From Paenibacillus sp. AN1007 (lineage in GTDB: Bacteria; Bacillota; Bacilli; Paenibacillales; Paenibacillaceae): a stretch of DNA of 64,000 nt. A program made the translations under genes and the position numbers. Position 1 is the stretch's first letter. Each line of letters starts with the position of its first letter. The DNA lies in NCBI RefSeq assembly GCF_040702995.1, contig NZ_CP159992.1, positions 5,566,501-5,630,500 on the forward strand. Direction: 5' to 3'. This document shows, one piece after another, positions 8,681 through 17,973 of this stretch. The notes under the pieces are model-generated. The model was not told the origin of the DNA, searched no databases, and saw nothing but the letters and a program-made list of their open reading frames with translations.

Positions 8681-8761
8681 GATTCATCCTCACTCCTTTA
8701 AGGCATGTTATATGCATATTGAGAAATGTTTATTTTTACCCTGACGGGGAGAGGATGAATC
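8681..8761 (-). repeat. 11-bp inverted repeat flanking the start region of the membrane-protein gene
   Basis: GATTCATCCTC (8681-8691) and GAGGATGAATC (8751-8761) are perfect reverse complements 59 bp apart. In the minus-strand transcript the proximal arm covers the end of the Shine-Dalgarno region and the ATG at 8687, so pairing could hide the start. Confidence 0.55.
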
Positions 8762-8809
8762 GAGATAAATGATATCACGAGCAGTATTCCTTTGATTCCC
8801 TACTCCACA

Positions 8810-9193
8810 CTAACGAACATGGGCAACGGCTCGAATCTCCACCCATTGTTCCGGGAATGCCAGATAATTCACCCCAATCAAACTGCCCGCTGGCCGATGC
8901 CCACCGATATATTGTTTGAACATTTCGATGGCGATTTCCCCGTGCTTCTGCGCCTGAGTCAAGTAAATTTCAACATAGGCGAGATTAGACTTTGCTGCAC
9001 CAAACTGTGCTAAGACGGTATCCAAGTTCTCTAGTGTCTGTAATACTTGTGCCCGAATATCACCCTCTCCAACAAAGCTGCCTTCTGCGCTGTGGGAGAA
9101 TTGTCCAGAGATGTACAGCGTATTGTCGACACAGTATCCTTGAGAGATGCCGTGATCCCAGAGATCATGATTGTACGTTTGAATTGTGGTCAT
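8810..9193 (-). CDS. RidA/YjgF family protein
   Basis: 127 aa with the RidA fold pattern: GYCVDNTLYISGQF near 20-33, QVLQTLENLDTVLAQFGA near 49-66, and IGVNYLAFPEQWVEIRAVA at the C-terminus. RidA proteins deaminate reactive enamine/imine intermediates; this divergent copy lacks the perfect core signature, so its substrate is uncertain. It is transcribed divergently from an HxlR regulator with an inverted-repeat operator between them, suggesting direct control. Confidence 0.8.
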   Translation of the reverse strand: MTTIQTYNHDLWDHGISQGYCVDNTLYISGQFSHSAEGSFVGEGDIRAQVLQTLENLDTVLAQFGAAKSNLAYVEIYLTQAQKHGEIAIEMFKQYIGGHRPAGSLIGVNYLAFPEQWVEIRAVAHVR

Positions 9194-9249
9194 GTAACTA
9201 TCCCCTTTACTTTAAATTAAGGCTAGTATAGACTGGGCAAAAAGATTAG

Positions 9250-9280
9250 GATAGTACGCACAATAAGGATAGGTACTATC
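9250..9280. promoter_or_regulatory. putative HxlR operator in the ridA-hxlR divergent region
   Basis: An 8-bp inverted repeat GATAGTAC (9250-9257) / GTACTATC (9273-9280), with further AGGATAG repeats at 9266 and 9285. It lies between divergent genes, where an HxlR dimer would repress or activate both. Confidence 0.5.
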
Positions 9281-9298
9281 TGAAAGGATAGTGTAAAC

Positions 9299-9634
9299 AT
9301 GGGCATATCCGACTTTAACGGCGAGAATACAGCTGTTCAAGACACACCTTTTGGCTACACTATGTCAGTCATCGGTGGAAAGTGGAAGATGATTATTTTA
9401 TACCTGCTCGCTGCCGAGCAGCCGGTTCGTTTCAATGAAATGCAGCGGCAGATTGGAGCAATTACGTACAAAGTTTTAAGTGCGCAGCTCAAGGAACTTG
9501 AGGCTGATGGATTAGTTACGCGTAAAGAGTTCCCGCAGATCCCGCCCAAAGTAGAATATTCGTTGACACCCAAAGCACAATCTCTCATACCTGTGCTGGA
9601 ACAGCTGTGTGAGTGGGGCGAAAAGAATCGTTAG
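9299..9634 (+). CDS. HxlR family winged-helix transcriptional regulator
   Basis: 111 aa with the HxlR pattern: GYTMSVIGGKWKMIILYLL, RFNEMQRQIGAITYKVLSAQLKELE, and the wing DGLVTRKEFPQIPPKVEYSLTPKAQSL. These regulators are small DNA-binding dimers that often answer electrophiles or redox stress. A weak AAAGGATAG ribosome site precedes the ATG. It is divergent from the RidA gene, its most likely target. Confidence 0.88.
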   Translation: MGISDFNGENTAVQDTPFGYTMSVIGGKWKMIILYLLAAEQPVRFNEMQRQIGAITYKVLSAQLKELEADGLVTRKEFPQIPPKVEYSLTPKAQSLIPVLEQLCEWGEKNR

Positions 9635-9788
9635 ATGGGGATGTGGATTTGTTATCATTTCTTATGGGCTTTACTCGAGATTGGGTTATCTTATGCTAAA
9701 CTGAGTATAATCAGTGAAATGGGCAGTACCCTGTACTATTTCAATACCAAGAGAAACGTTTTAAATCATATGAAGGAAGAGATTGTAA

Positions 9789-10355
9789 ATGGGAAGAAAG
9801 CAATCGTTTACGGAGACAGAGCTGCTGGATATGACCAAAAAGTTGGTGCTGGAGCATGGGTACGACGGTTTTCACCTCAAGCTGCTCTCTCAGCATCTCT
9901 CTGGAGCTCGGAGTACCATCTATCAGTATTACGCCAATAAAGAAGAGATTGTGGCTGCTTGCATGAAGCGAGTCATCGCTAATGTATTGGAACATGCATC
10001 AGCCGTTGATGAGTCTGACCCATTAAAAGCGCTGGAAGAACTGCTCCTCGTTTACGTTGAAGAGGCTGCACTCCATCAGCTTCTGGGTGATGCGAGTAAA
10101 ATTAATACCTCCAATTCTGCTGCGGCAGCGAGGGATCTTGAATTTATTGAAGATGCGCATCAGACACTCAAAATTCAATTATCACGTTTGTTTGAACGTG
10201 CTCAGCAGAACAAATCCCTCCGCCAAGATATCCCTCTACCTGTACTTATTGGTGTCTTTTTCAACTTGTTTAATACACCTAACATGATGAATTTGCCTAC
10301 AGCTGATTGGGGCAGACTGCTTTTTCAAACATGGATTGGAGGGGCCAAGAGCTGA
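9789..10355 (+). CDS. TetR family transcriptional regulator
   Basis: 188 aa. The N-terminal TetR HTH covers residues 8-52 (LLDMTKKLVLEHGYDGFHLKLLSQHL, then ARSTIYQYYANKEEIV). The C-terminal ligand domain is helical. It sits directly upstream of an ABC exporter pair whose promoter carries two 14-bp palindromes, the probable operators, so it is a likely repressor of that exporter. The start follows GAAGGAAGAG. Confidence 0.88.
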   Translation: MGRKQSFTETELLDMTKKLVLEHGYDGFHLKLLSQHLSGARSTIYQYYANKEEIVAACMKRVIANVLEHASAVDESDPLKALEELLLVYVEEAALHQLLGDASKINTSNSAAAARDLEFIEDAHQTLKIQLSRLFERAQQNKSLRQDIPLPVLIGVFFNLFNTPNMMNLPTADWGRLLFQTWIGGAKS

Positions 10356-10374
10356 GTTTTTTCTTGGTATCAAT

Positions 10375-10450
10375 TTGACACATGTGTCATTTATATTGTT
10401 TAATAAATGAGAACGTGTGTCGCGGCACTTCAAATCTGACACAAGTGTCA
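10375..10450 (+). promoter_or_regulatory. ABC-exporter promoter with two TetR-type palindromic operators
   Basis: TGACACATGTGTCA (10376-10389) is a perfect 14-bp palindrome and TGACACAAGTGTCA (10437-10450) is a one-mismatch copy; their centres are 61 bp apart. The first overlaps the -35 TTGACA (10375-10380), which is paired with TTTAAT (10399-10404) after an 18-bp spacer. The second lies just before the ribosome binding site of the permease gene. Confidence 0.8.
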
Positions 10451-10466
10451 TAAAGGAGTTGAGAGA

Positions 10467-11588
10467 GTGTTTTTAGCTGTAAAAGAGTTAATGCATAGCA
10501 AATTGAAATTTTTAATGATTATCATTATTTTTGTATTGATCGCTTGGCTGGTATTTATTTTATCTGGTCTAGGCAATGGGCTGTCCACGCTGGCTGCATC
10601 TACTTTTAAAAATATGAAAGCAGACTATGTCATTTTTGAAGAGGGCTCCCAGTCTTCCATGAGTAAATCTTTACTATCTGGTCAACGGGTGGCTGAGGCG
10701 GAGAAAATGCCTAATGTCGAAGCAGCTGCACCCATGGGCAGCACAATGGCGACAGCCATGAAGGGAGAAAGTTCAAAGAACGAAGATAAGGTCGATATTG
10801 CGATCATTGGTATTCTTCCAGGAAGCTTCCTAGAACCGAAGGTAGTCGAAGGTCAACCTTTATCTACGAAGAACCCCACTGATGTAGTGGTGAACACTTC
10901 CCTTAAAGATGAGGGCTTCAAACTCGGGGACACGTTTCAGTTAGATGGTACGACCGAATCCCTAACCATTATCGGATTTGTGGAGAATGAGACGTATAAC
11001 CACGTTGCATCCGTATTTACACCAATGGATCAATGGCGGAAGATTGCCTTTGCCGCTCCAGGCTCGGATAAGGGTGTGGTCGAGCCGGTTAATGCAATCA
11101 TGCTGCAGGGGGAAAATATAGATGCAGATGCAGTCCAAAACAAGTTGTCTGGTACGGATACCGTTACTCGGGGCGAAGCTGTGCAAGGCATGCCGGGATA
11201 CAAGGAAGAGAACGGTACGATTCTGATGATGCTTGCATTTTTGCTCGCTATATCTGCCTTTGTACTGGGTGTATTCTTTTATGTCATCACGATGCAAAAG
11301 ACGAATCAGTTCGGCATTATGAAAGCTATAGGTGCCAGCAATAAATTTCTGAGTAAAACGATCGTATCGCAAGTATTTGTCCTGTCGGTAACAAGCATTC
11401 TGGTCGGTATCTTACTGACTTACGGAACTGCTGCGATTATGCCTAAAGGTATGCCATTCAAGCTGGAGACTAGTCTTGTCGTGACCTATTCCGTCATCCT
11501 GCTCGTGATTGCGATGTTAAGCTCGTTGGTATCTGTTCGCAAAATTACAAAGATTGATCCGCTCAAAGCGCTCGGGAGGGTTGAATAA
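10467..11588 (+). CDS. ABC transporter permease, FtsX/MacB type
   Basis: 373 aa starting with GTG after AAAGGAG. One N-terminal membrane segment (17-40), a large extracytoplasmic MacB-like domain (about 45-250), then three membrane segments, the last followed by RKITKIDPLKALGRVE, the usual FtsX coupling tail. It works with the ATPase encoded next; the two overlap by one base at TAATG. Mechanotransmission-type exporters of this class move lipophilic compounds or antimicrobial peptides. Its substrate is unknown. Confidence 0.85.
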   Translation: MFLAVKELMHSKLKFLMIIIIFVLIAWLVFILSGLGNGLSTLAASTFKNMKADYVIFEEGSQSSMSKSLLSGQRVAEAEKMPNVEAAAPMGSTMATAMKGESSKNEDKVDIAIIGILPGSFLEPKVVEGQPLSTKNPTDVVVNTSLKDEGFKLGDTFQLDGTTESLTIIGFVENETYNHVASVFTPMDQWRKIAFAAPGSDKGVVEPVNAIMLQGENIDADAVQNKLSGTDTVTRGEAVQGMPGYKEENGTILMMLAFLLAISAFVLGVFFYVITMQKTNQFGIMKAIGASNKFLSKTIVSQVFVLSVTSILVGILLTYGTAAIMPKGMPFKLETSLVVTYSVILLVIAMLSSLVSVRKITKIDPLKALGRVE

Positions 11589-12274
11589 TGACGAAAGGTC
11601 TGCAGATGAATGAAGTTACGATGATTTACGGTGAAGGCAGTAATCAGATGAAGGCTCTTGATCATGTGTCCCTATCTGTAGAACCAGGAGAGTTTGCTGC
11701 TGTCGTTGGACCTTCCGGTTCTGGTAAAAGTACATTTTTGTCGATTGCTGGGGCCATGCTTAAAGCATCTGAGGGAGAAGTCAGACTGAACGGAAATCTG
11801 ATCTCGACGCTTACGGAGAAGAAATTAGCTGATATCCGGTTGAAAGAAATTGGTTTTATTATGCAGTCATCTAATTTAGTTCCTTATCTCCATGTCCTGG
11901 ATCAGCTCCTCATCGTAAAAAGAATGTCTGGAACCCTTAGAAAGGATGATCAGCAATTCGCCACGAAGCTGCTGGAAGAGCTCGGACTCGGACAAAAGCT
12001 GCGAAAATTCCCAGAGGAATTGTCAGGCGGCGAAAAACAGCGCACAGCGATTGCTCGCGCTTTAATGAATGATCCTAACCTGATCCTGGCAGACGAACCC
12101 ACCGCAAGCTTGGATACCAAGCGAGCCCATGAAGTAGTCAGCCTTATGGCACAAGAGGTCAAATCACGCCATAAAGCAGCCATTATGGTCACGCATGATG
12201 AGCGTATGCTCGCTTACTGCGATAAGGTATACAGAATGAATGATGGAATTTTAACGCTCGCTGCAACGTCTTAG
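11588..12274 (+). CDS. ABC transporter ATP-binding protein (MacB/LolD type)
   Basis: 228 aa, a complete ABC ATPase: Walker A GPSGSGKS (41-48), Q-loop near GFIMQSSNLVPYL, signature LSGGEKQR, Walker B LILADEPT and switch His in VTHDE. It partners the FtsX-type permease directly upstream. The pair is under the TetR operators. Confidence 0.92.
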   Translation: MTKGLQMNEVTMIYGEGSNQMKALDHVSLSVEPGEFAAVVGPSGSGKSTFLSIAGAMLKASEGEVRLNGNLISTLTEKKLADIRLKEIGFIMQSSNLVPYLHVLDQLLIVKRMSGTLRKDDQQFATKLLEELGLGQKLRKFPEELSGGEKQRTAIARALMNDPNLILADEPTASLDTKRAHEVVSLMAQEVKSRHKAAIMVTHDERMLAYCDKVYRMNDGILTLAATS

Positions 12275-12323
12275 TTGAAACTTTAACCCTATTATTGAAA
12301 ATGAATTACCTCCCCTATATGGT

Positions 12324-12366
12324 GAAGAGTCAGCTCCCTACTTGGCAGTTGACTCTTCCTGTTTTT
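12324..12366 (+). terminator. terminator of the ABC exporter operon
   Basis: Stem GAAGAGTCAGC / GTTGACTCTTC (one G-T wobble) followed by CTGTTTTT. Confidence 0.75.
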
Positions 12367-12460
12367 GCGCCAAATTTCCGTTGATCCCGCTCATACCCCA
12401 TACTTCAGACACTCAATCCGACTCTTACTCATACCTAATTAAGATGATACAGTTTTCTTA

Positions 12461-12490
12461 ATGCTCCTTAATCCTCCTTACCACTCCTTA
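12461..12490 (-). repeat. three TAAGGAG direct repeats with 10-bp period
   Basis: On the minus strand TAAGGAG occurs at 12490-12484, 12480-12474 and 12470-12464, exactly 10 bp apart, with a partial fourth TAAGAAA. The first unit contains the stop codon of the AraC gene. Each looks like a Shine-Dalgarno core, but no ORF follows. Confidence 0.6.
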
Positions 12491-13423
12491 AGTCACCCTA
12501 TGCCCTTCAGCTTCACCTACAAAAACCAACTGACGCTCATCCTGCGCTGGTCTGCTTCTGCGATAGGCACTGGGCGACATCCCGTTCTGCTTATTAAAAA
12601 TACGATTGAACTGCGAAAAGCTGGTGAAGCCGCATTGGGCAGCAATATCCGTAATTTTCTCACTGGAATGCAGCAGCAATTGTTGGGCATTTCGAATCCG
12701 GGTCATCTGCACATATTCCGTAAACGTGAAACCTGTGACTTTGTTGAACTGGCGCGATAAATGATGTGCACTGACATAAAATCGTCTGGACACGTCCTCC
12801 AGCGACATCTCCTGCTGATAGTGGCTGTGAATATAGGATGCAACAGCATACATTCGCTGGGTCATGGATGATCCTGTTTCCTCACGTACATAGCCATTCT
12901 CCGCCGCATAACGATGAAGACCACATAGAAATTCGATAAATTTATGATGGATAGCAACCGATTGAATGGGAGAAGGCTGCTCTGATATCGCAAAAATGTC
13001 GTTGATCGGTGCAAGGACTTCCTTCCTTCGCTCTTCCGAAAAGCGGAAAATGGGAACCTGCGCATTAAATATCGTAAACAGCTCGATGTAACCGTTCTCA
13101 AGTCCAGGCAAATGGCGAGGTATAGCAAAATTAATGATTAACCGTTTGGGCGGCAGCCCCTTTGGATATTGGGTTTTATGCAGCAAAGCCGGCCGGAGCA
13201 GTACGATATCATAGGGCTGAATCTCGTATAAACTCCCTTCTATAATATGCGCAGCAGTGCGATCGAGCAGAATGAAAATTTCATAAAAATCGTGAAAATG
13301 CTGAAACTCCATATTGAGATCATGTGAACGCTCATCATAATCCAGGTGATAAAAAAGCGGTTCCCCCGGCTGGTTCACATGGATCGCATATCCCCTCTCA
13401 TATGCCAAAACCGATGATGTCAT
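12488..13423 (-). CDS. AraC family transcriptional regulator
   Basis: 311 aa. An N-terminal cupin-like ligand domain (FHDFYEIFILLD, EGSLYEIQPYDIVLLRP) and a C-terminal double HTH (about 195-295): SLEDVSRRFYVSAHHLSRQF, then KITDIAAQCGFTSFSQFNRIF. It is transcribed divergently from the alpha-mannosidase, so it probably activates that gene in response to a sugar. Confidence 0.9.
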   Translation of the reverse strand: MTSSVLAYERGYAIHVNQPGEPLFYHLDYDERSHDLNMEFQHFHDFYEIFILLDRTAAHIIEGSLYEIQPYDIVLLRPALLHKTQYPKGLPPKRLIINFAIPRHLPGLENGYIELFTIFNAQVPIFRFSEERRKEVLAPINDIFAISEQPSPIQSVAIHHKFIEFLCGLHRYAAENGYVREETGSSMTQRMYAVASYIHSHYQQEMSLEDVSRRFYVSAHHLSRQFNKVTGFTFTEYVQMTRIRNAQQLLLHSSEKITDIAAQCGFTSFSQFNRIFNKQNGMSPSAYRRSRPAQDERQLVFVGEAEGHRVT

Positions 13424-13530
13424 GGACAGGCTCCTTCCCTAATCATTCATACCTTCATTTTAGCATGAAATGCAATAAAAAGACGGCATTTTCAGCATAC
13501 ATTACATAGTTTCTAGCATTTCTCGTTTGA

Positions 13531-13561
13531 TATGATGAAGTTAAAATGTCAGCGTTTTCAA
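13531..13561 (+). promoter_or_regulatory. alpha-mannosidase promoter region with cre-like site
   Basis: ATGTCAGCGTTTTCAA (13546-13561) matches the CcpA cre consensus at all but one fixed position. It follows a possible -10 TATGAT (13531-13536). No convincing -35 is seen, consistent with AraC activation. Confidence 0.45.
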
Positions 13562-13640
13562 CGTTCTAGTCGAAGCTTCTAATGTTGTTCAAGTAACCCT
13601 CACAGCTTGTACTTACTAAATACCAAGGTGGGAAACACAT

Positions 13641-16600
13641 ATGAAATTGAATTCCTTGTCTACTCGAATCCAAACGATTGTGAAACACTTGGAAAGTGCG
13701 CGATTAACGTCAAAGACATATATACCCGAGCTTTACCATAAAGAGAGCGGATACCATACATGGGACCTCGTGCATGAAGACCCTTCCTCCTGGAACGTAT
13801 TCCGCAAAGGGGACGGCTGGGGCGGCAAAGATGTACACAGCTGCTTCAAAACCCGCATTCGTATTCCCGACCACTTGGAAGGAAAAAAGGTGGTCTGCGC
13901 CATCGTTACCGGTGCCACAGATATCTGGAACTACGATAATCCGCAGTTTCTGGCCTTCCTGAATGGCGAGCTGATCTGCGGTCTGGATGTAAATCATACC
14001 GAAATCGACCTGACGCAATCGGCTGTCAAAGGGGAAGAATTCGAGCTGGCACTGTATGCCTACTGCAGCACTTCCGCAGCTGATGTTTTCCTGAACGTAT
14101 ATATTGCCGAGCATCATGAGCCTGTCTCGAATTTGTATTATGACCTGAAGGCTGCACTGGATGCGGCAGACCTGCTGCGCGAGGATGATCTGGAGCGCCT
14201 GAAGCTGATCGAACAGCTGAACGAAGCTGTAAATCTGCTCGATTTACGCCAAGAAAACAGTGCGGCTTTTCATGCATCTGTGCTGGAAGCACGCCAGTAT
14301 CTGCAAAACCATATCTATGGGGAAACTCGTCCCGAAAGTGATCATATCCCGACCGTTCACTGCATTGGTCACACTCATATTGACGTGGCATGGCTGTGGA
14401 CGCTGGATCAGACACGGGAGAAGGTCATTCGCAGCTTCGCCAGCGTGCTCTATCTGATGGATAAATTTCCGGAGTACACCTTCATGTCCTCCCAGCCTCA
14501 GCTCTATGCATATTTGAAAGCCGACTTCCCTTCTTTATATGAGAAAATCAAAGAAAAAGTTGCCGAAGGCCGCTGGGAAGCAGAAGGTTCGATGTGGCTG
14601 GAAGCGGATTGCAACCTGATCTCGGGCGAATCGATGATCCGTCAGATTATCTATGGCAAACGTTTCTTCAAGGAAGAATTCGGCGTAGAGAACCGTGTGC
14701 TGTGGCTGCCCGATGTATTTGGTTACAGCGCAGCAATGCCGCAGATTATGCGCAAGAGCGGGATCGACTATTTTATGACAACCAAAATTGCCTGGAATGA
14801 TACCAACCAGATTCCAAACGATACGATGTACTGGAGAGGCATTGACGGTTCGGAGGTTCTGACGCATTTCATCACGGCCAAAGACTATATCCCACACCCG
14901 GAATTCGGAAAGCACCGTTTCGAAACAACATACAATGGACGTTTTAATGCTTCACAAGTGAAAGGCACCTGGCAGCGATACCAGAACAAAAACATCAACA
15001 CCGACGTACTGCAGTGCTTCGGATTCGGAGACGGCGGCGGCGGGCCAACCGAGGAAATGCTGGAACATGGCAGACGACTTGAGAAAGGACTTCCCGGCGT
15101 ACCAACGGTAAAACGTACATTTGTGCGTGAATTTTTTGAAAAATTAGAACAGAATTTGGACGGCGTACGCTCGGTTCCGCGCTGGTCAGGCGAGCTGTAT
15201 CTGGAATATCATCGCGGTACGTATACATCCATGGCTCGTAATAAAAAGTATAACCGCCACAGCGAATTTGCACTGTCCGATGCCGAGCTGTTCTCTATGA
15301 TCCAACGTCAGGCGGATGCACAAGCCGTATATCCAACCGACGCATTGGAGCATGCATGGAAGCTGACGATGCTGAACCAGTTCCATGATATTTTGCCAGG
15401 CAGCTCCATTGAGCAGGTATACATCGATTCGCAGCAGCAGTATGAAGAGGTGCTGCGTGTCACGGACGAACTGAAGAGCAGCGCCTTGAACGGAATTATA
15501 AGCCAGATTACGTCGGACGGCGAGGCCATCGTTGTCTTTAACCCAACCGGTTTTGCACGGACAGATGTGGTGGAACTGCCTGCTTTTGCGAAAAAAGTAA
15601 CGGTACACGATGGAGAGCGTCCAGTACCAAGCCAGTACACCCCAGAGGGCGGACTTGTGTTCCTTGCAGAGAATGTGCCTGCATCAGGATACAAAACGTT
15701 CCGCATCATACCGGATGCCGCTGCTAATCTTGGCAGTGCAGGTGTATCGGCTGCCCAGTGGCAATCCGAGCAGCAATCCATCGAGACCCCTTGGTATGAT
15801 ATTCGCCTGAATGAAAGTGCGGAATTTATATCCGTGTGGGACAAGTTGGAGGGGCGTGAACTGCTTCAATCCGGTGAGCGCGGCAATGTGCTGCAGGTAT
15901 TCGAGGATCGTCCTGCGGAGTATGAGGCATGGAATATTGACGATTATTATGAACAGCATATGTGGGAGATCAATGACCTGCAGTCGATGGAATGGGTAGA
16001 AAGCGGCCCGGTACGTTTCGTGCTTCAAGTGAAAAGACAATTCCTGGAATCTGCCATTGAACAAACGATCATTTTCTACGCACATACACGGCGGATCGAC
16101 TTCCGTACCTTCGTAGATTGGAAACAGGAGCATTTGTTGCTGAAAGCTGCCTTCCCACTCGATATTTGGAGTGAAAAAGCCGTCTATGAAATCCAGTATG
16201 GTAACGTGGAACGCGCAACACACCGCAATACAAGCTGGGATCAGGCCCGGTTTGAGGTATGTGGTCAGAAGTGGGCGGATCTTGCGGAGAGCGGCTACGG
16301 TGCCGCCCTGCTGAATGACTGCAAATACGGATATGACATTCACAATTCGGTAATGCGTCTATCCCTGATCAAGAGCGCAACCTATCCGAATGAAAATGCC
16401 GACAAAGAGCAGCATGTGTTCACCTACTCCCTCTATCCGCATCAAGGTGACTTCCGTGAGGGACGTGTTATCCAGGCAGCTTATGATCTCAACCGTCCGC
16501 TGGTTGGTCTGGAAATAGGTTCACAAACCGGAACATTGCCGGGAACATGGTCGCTCGCTTCTGTGGATCAGGAGAATGTCGTACTTGAGGTCATCAAAAA

Positions 16601-16814
16601 AGCCGAGGATAACGATGACATGATCATCCGTGTCTACGAAGCTCATGGCCGCCGCAGTCGTGCCTCCCTGCGATTGCCTGAGGGAACAGGTGCCACAGCT
16701 TATGCATGTGATTTGCTGGAGAACATCGAAGCAGAGCACCGTGTGGAGAATGCTCGCATTGCTTTTGACATCAAGCCATATGAGATTCTAACGTTCCGTA
16801 TTCCGCGTGTATAA
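13641..16814 (+). CDS. alpha-mannosidase, glycoside hydrolase family 38
   Basis: 1057 aa, a full-length GH38 enzyme. An N-terminal accessory region covers about 1-235. The catalytic domain has the metal-binding GHTHIDVAWLW (243-253) and LWLPDVFGYS, in which Asp358 is the expected nucleophile. WEAEGSMWLEADCNLISGES near 312-331 is also typical. The beta-rich C-terminal half is the usual GH38C region. No signal peptide is present, so it acts in the cytoplasm on imported mannosides or mannose-containing oligosaccharides. Start chosen from GGTGGGAAACACAT before the ATG. Confidence 0.93.
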   Translation: MKLNSLSTRIQTIVKHLESARLTSKTYIPELYHKESGYHTWDLVHEDPSSWNVFRKGDGWGGKDVHSCFKTRIRIPDHLEGKKVVCAIVTGATDIWNYDNPQFLAFLNGELICGLDVNHTEIDLTQSAVKGEEFELALYAYCSTSAADVFLNVYIAEHHEPVSNLYYDLKAALDAADLLREDDLERLKLIEQLNEAVNLLDLRQENSAAFHASVLEARQYLQNHIYGETRPESDHIPTVHCIGHTHIDVAWLWTLDQTREKVIRSFASVLYLMDKFPEYTFMSSQPQLYAYLKADFPSLYEKIKEKVAEGRWEAEGSMWLEADCNLISGESMIRQIIYGKRFFKEEFGVENRVLWLPDVFGYSAAMPQIMRKSGIDYFMTTKIAWNDTNQIPNDTMYWRGIDGSEVLTHFITAKDYIPHPEFGKHRFETTYNGRFNASQVKGTWQRYQNKNINTDVLQCFGFGDGGGGPTEEMLEHGRRLEKGLPGVPTVKRTFVREFFEKLEQNLDGVRSVPRWSGELYLEYHRGTYTSMARNKKYNRHSEFALSDAELFSMIQRQADAQAVYPTDALEHAWKLTMLNQFHDILPGSSIEQVYIDSQQQYEEVLRVTDELKSSALNGIISQITSDGEAIVVFNPTGFARTDVVELPAFAKKVTVHDGERPVPSQYTPEGGLVFLAENVPASGYKTFRIIPDAAANLGSAGVSAAQWQSEQQSIETPWYDIRLNESAEFISVWDKLEGRELLQSGERGNVLQVFEDRPAEYEAWNIDDYYEQHMWEINDLQSMEWVESGPVRFVLQVKRQFLESAIEQTIIFYAHTRRIDFRTFVDWKQEHLLLKAAFPLDIWSEKAVYEIQYGNVERATHRNTSWDQARFEVCGQKWADLAESGYGAALLNDCKYGYDIHNSVMRLSLIKSATYPNENADKEQHVFTYSLYPHQGDFREGRVIQAAYDLNRPLVGLEIGSQTGTLPGTWSLASVDQENVVLEVIKKAEDNDDMIIRVYEAHGRRSRASLRLPEGTGATAYACDLLENIEAEHRVENARIAFDIKPYEILTFRIPRV

Positions 16815-16925
16815 GACATCTGGCTGAGCAAGATTGTCTTCAAGTGGTGAATACCAGAAGATGTCCAAGCACAGACGTGTTCGGGAATCTTGTTAGCTGC
16901 TAGCCAATAAATTGTTCTATTTATA

Positions 16926-16966
16926 AAAAGAGTGCCGCTTGTCCTTATGGACGAGGGCACTCTTTT
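16926..16966. terminator. bidirectional terminator between mannosidase and aldo/keto reductase
   Basis: Stem AAAAGAGTGCC / GGGCACTCTTTT with an inner GTCC-TTAT-GGAC hairpin. A- and T-rich arms allow termination in both directions between convergent genes. Confidence 0.8.
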
Positions 16967-17000
16967 GGTATGCGTTCTATTTTAAATGCTCAGTTATCTC

Positions 17001-17852
17001 TTAAAATTCCTCGTACTCACTCGGGTCTTGATTCCACAACCGTCCATCCGCACGATTAAACGAAGCAATAACCTGCATCTCCTCTGCGTTCAGCTCGAAA
17101 TCAAAAATATTAATATTCTCTTGCTGATGTTCTAAGGAACCGGCCTTAGGAATCGGAATAGAGCCAAGCTGAATATGCCAGCGCAATATAATCTGTGTTG
17201 GTGTTTTGCCATGCGTTTCTGCAATGCGAATAATATTCTCGTCCTTCAAAATATCCTGCAAAGCATCATTACCGCGTCCAATGGGACTCCAGGATTCGTT
17301 CACAATGCCATGCTTTGCATCCTGCTCCCGCTGCTTCGCTTGATCGAAGAACGGATGCAGCTCGATCTGATTCAAACTTGGCGCGACGCCCGTCTCCTGT
17401 ACCAGCCGTTCATTGTGCTCAGGCAGGAAGTTGCTGACACCGATGGAGCGGATGTATCCGCGTTTTTTCGCTTCGATTAAAGCCTGCCATGCCTCTACAT
17501 ACATATCCTGCTTGGGATTAGGCCAGTGGATCAGATACAGATCATAATAGTCCAGATCGGCTCTGTACAATGACTCCTGAATCGCGACCAACGCTTTGTC
17601 ATAGGCATGATATCTGCCCGGCAGTTTGGAGGTAATGAGCAGTTCCTCTCTCGCGATAGAGCTTTGTTTGATTGCTCTACCAACTGTAGCTTCATTTTCA
17701 TAGTTGTATGCCGTATCAATCAAGCGATACCCTGCATCAAACGCAGACGCAATGGATCGAACCCCTGCTTCCCCTTTCAAACTGTACGTACCGAAACCAA
17801 TCGCAGGCACTTTCAAGCCATCATTCAACGTGTATTCCGGGATATGATTCAT
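17001..17852 (-). CDS. aldo/keto reductase
   Basis: 283 aa, an NADPH-dependent (alpha/beta)8 barrel. The tetrad is visible: Asp in LIDTAYNYENE, Tyr in the same segment, Lys in ITSKLPG and His in LIHWPNP. NADP-binding elements SIGVSNF and IPIPKAGS are present. It resembles the 2,5-diketogluconate/glyoxal reductase branch (AKR5). The substrate cannot be read from sequence. GGAGAG precedes the ATG. Confidence 0.92.
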   Translation of the reverse strand: MNHIPEYTLNDGLKVPAIGFGTYSLKGEAGVRSIASAFDAGYRLIDTAYNYENEATVGRAIKQSSIAREELLITSKLPGRYHAYDKALVAIQESLYRADLDYYDLYLIHWPNPKQDMYVEAWQALIEAKKRGYIRSIGVSNFLPEHNERLVQETGVAPSLNQIELHPFFDQAKQREQDAKHGIVNESWSPIGRGNDALQDILKDENIIRIAETHGKTPTQIILRWHIQLGSIPIPKAGSLEHQQENINIFDFELNAEEMQVIASFNRADGRLWNQDPSEYEEF

Positions 17853-17973
17853 TCGAGAACTCTCCTTTGTAAAAGGTAGTATGATCTTTTCTGAGCAAGA
17901 CTGGAAATATAAAGCATTCTCTCGTTATTCTACCCCTTCACGCCGGCTTGAATCAATTCAGGCAGCTCACGTT

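Noticed and set aside
9635..9940. 101-codon ORF directly after hxlR
   Set aside because: Overlaps the well-supported TetR gene in another frame and lacks domain character.
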